DNA from: JAFECT01 sp035551675
Lineage (GTDB): Bacteria; Pseudomonadota; Alphaproteobacteria; Caulobacterales; Caulobacteraceae
Assembly (NCBI GenBank): GCA_035551675.1
Contig: DASZMV010000036.1
Location: forward strand, 17,214-81,213
Direction of reading: 5' to 3'
Length of the DNA stretch: 64,000 bases
This document shows, piece by piece, positions 63,820-64,000 of this stretch (within the stretch, counting starts at the first letter, position 1; each line of letters starts with the position of its first letter). Position numbers and translations under genes: made by a program. The notes below the pieces were generated by a model. The model was given only the letters and a program-made list of their open reading frames with translations, did no database searches and was not told the DNA's origin.

Positions 63820-64000
63820 CTATTTCCCCACGAACACCGCTTTGGGCATCATAACGTGGACGCCCTTGTTGCGGTCGACCACCTCGCTGACGTCCACGTC
63901 CCCTGCGATGGAGGTGAGCATGTAGGCGTCGTCGCGGGTCAGACCCTTTTCGCTGACCAGGAACTCGACCATCTCACGCACGGCCTTGTGCGCGGCGATC
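63820..64000 (-). CDS. Acetamidase/formamidase family protein, C-terminal end (cut by window end)
   Basis: The last 59 codons of a gene that continues past the window. AVREMVEFLVSEKGLTRDDAYMLTSIAGDVDVSEVVD followed by KGVHVMMPKAVF is the conserved tail of FmdA/AmdA-type amidases, which release ammonia from formamide or acetamide. The end is followed in 9 bases by the next gene. Confidence 0.88.
   Translation of the reverse strand, partial: IAAHKAVREMVEFLVSEKGLTRDDAYMLTSIAGDVDVSEVVDRNKGVHVMMPKAVFVGK

Overview
The window is a GC-rich chromosomal segment of an alphaproteobacterium, most likely from the Caulobacterales or a close relative. The support is the gene set recA, alaS and icd within about 11 kb, a GTTC-N7-GTTC (alphaproteobacterial LexA) box in front of recA, many TonB-dependent receptors (TBDRs), and a FecI/FecR-type signalling locus of the kind common in Caulobacter and sphingomonads. 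I saw no phage, transposase, CRISPR or rRNA genes. One tRNA is present, tRNA-Leu(UAA). This is mostly ordinary chromosome with a few accessory-looking spots.

Layout. 1-6 kb: the 5' end of a siderophore-type TBDR with a Fur-box-like palindrome upstream, an HSL-family esterase, a divergent AraC regulator, a PepSY/PaiB pair, a secreted protein and a nitroreductase. 6-9 kb: DUF817 membrane protein, QueF, a nitronate monooxygenase and an HU protein with an H1-like tail. 9-13 kb: a cystathionine beta-synthase, serine protease and cystathionine lyase/synthase set (transsulfuration). 13-21 kb: hydrolase-OsmC fusion, second nitronate monooxygenase, secreted amidohydrolase, GH1/RmlD-like fusion and a Met/His-rich barrel protein. 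21-24 kb: KirBac channel with a small membrane partner, and a degenerate GGDEF/EAL-like protein.

23.8-25.3 kb: a metalloprotease gene and a decayed gene lie between the tRNA-Leu 3' end and a 19-bp copy of that end, which looks like the scar of a tRNA-targeted element. 25.4-35.4 kb: one co-directional block, XRE regulator, ECF sigma factor, FecR, STN-TBDR, paralogous TBDR, S9 peptidase, exported cyclophilin. It reads as a surface-signalled uptake and cleavage system, probably for a peptide. The parts list also matches the accessory half of proteobacterial lasso-peptide loci (TBDR, FecIR and S9-type isopeptidase), but without biosynthesis genes.

35.7-42.8 kb: TPR protein, small secreted and outer-membrane proteins, an unusual 432-residue proteasome-like Ntn-hydrolase candidate with an overlapping small gene, and a DUF2252 protein. 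42.8-51.4 kb: ABC ATPase plus an ABC permease/M1 peptidase fusion, cNMP-patatin phospholipase, methyltransferase and HisKA_2 sensor kinase. 51.6-56.2 kb: icd, a DUF2939 gene whose start lies in a hairpin, two paralogous lipoproteins, a six-copy 13-bp tandem repeat and an unknown membrane protein. 56.2-64 kb: a secreted helical protein coupled to alaS, recA with its SOS box, a YkgJ-type cysteine-cluster protein, two small proteins and the 3' end of an acetamidase/formamidase.

The most interesting items are the proteasome-like protein, the FecIR/TBDR/S9 block, the tRNA-Leu direct repeat and the 13-bp repeat array. All functions come from reading motifs by eye; no database search was run.
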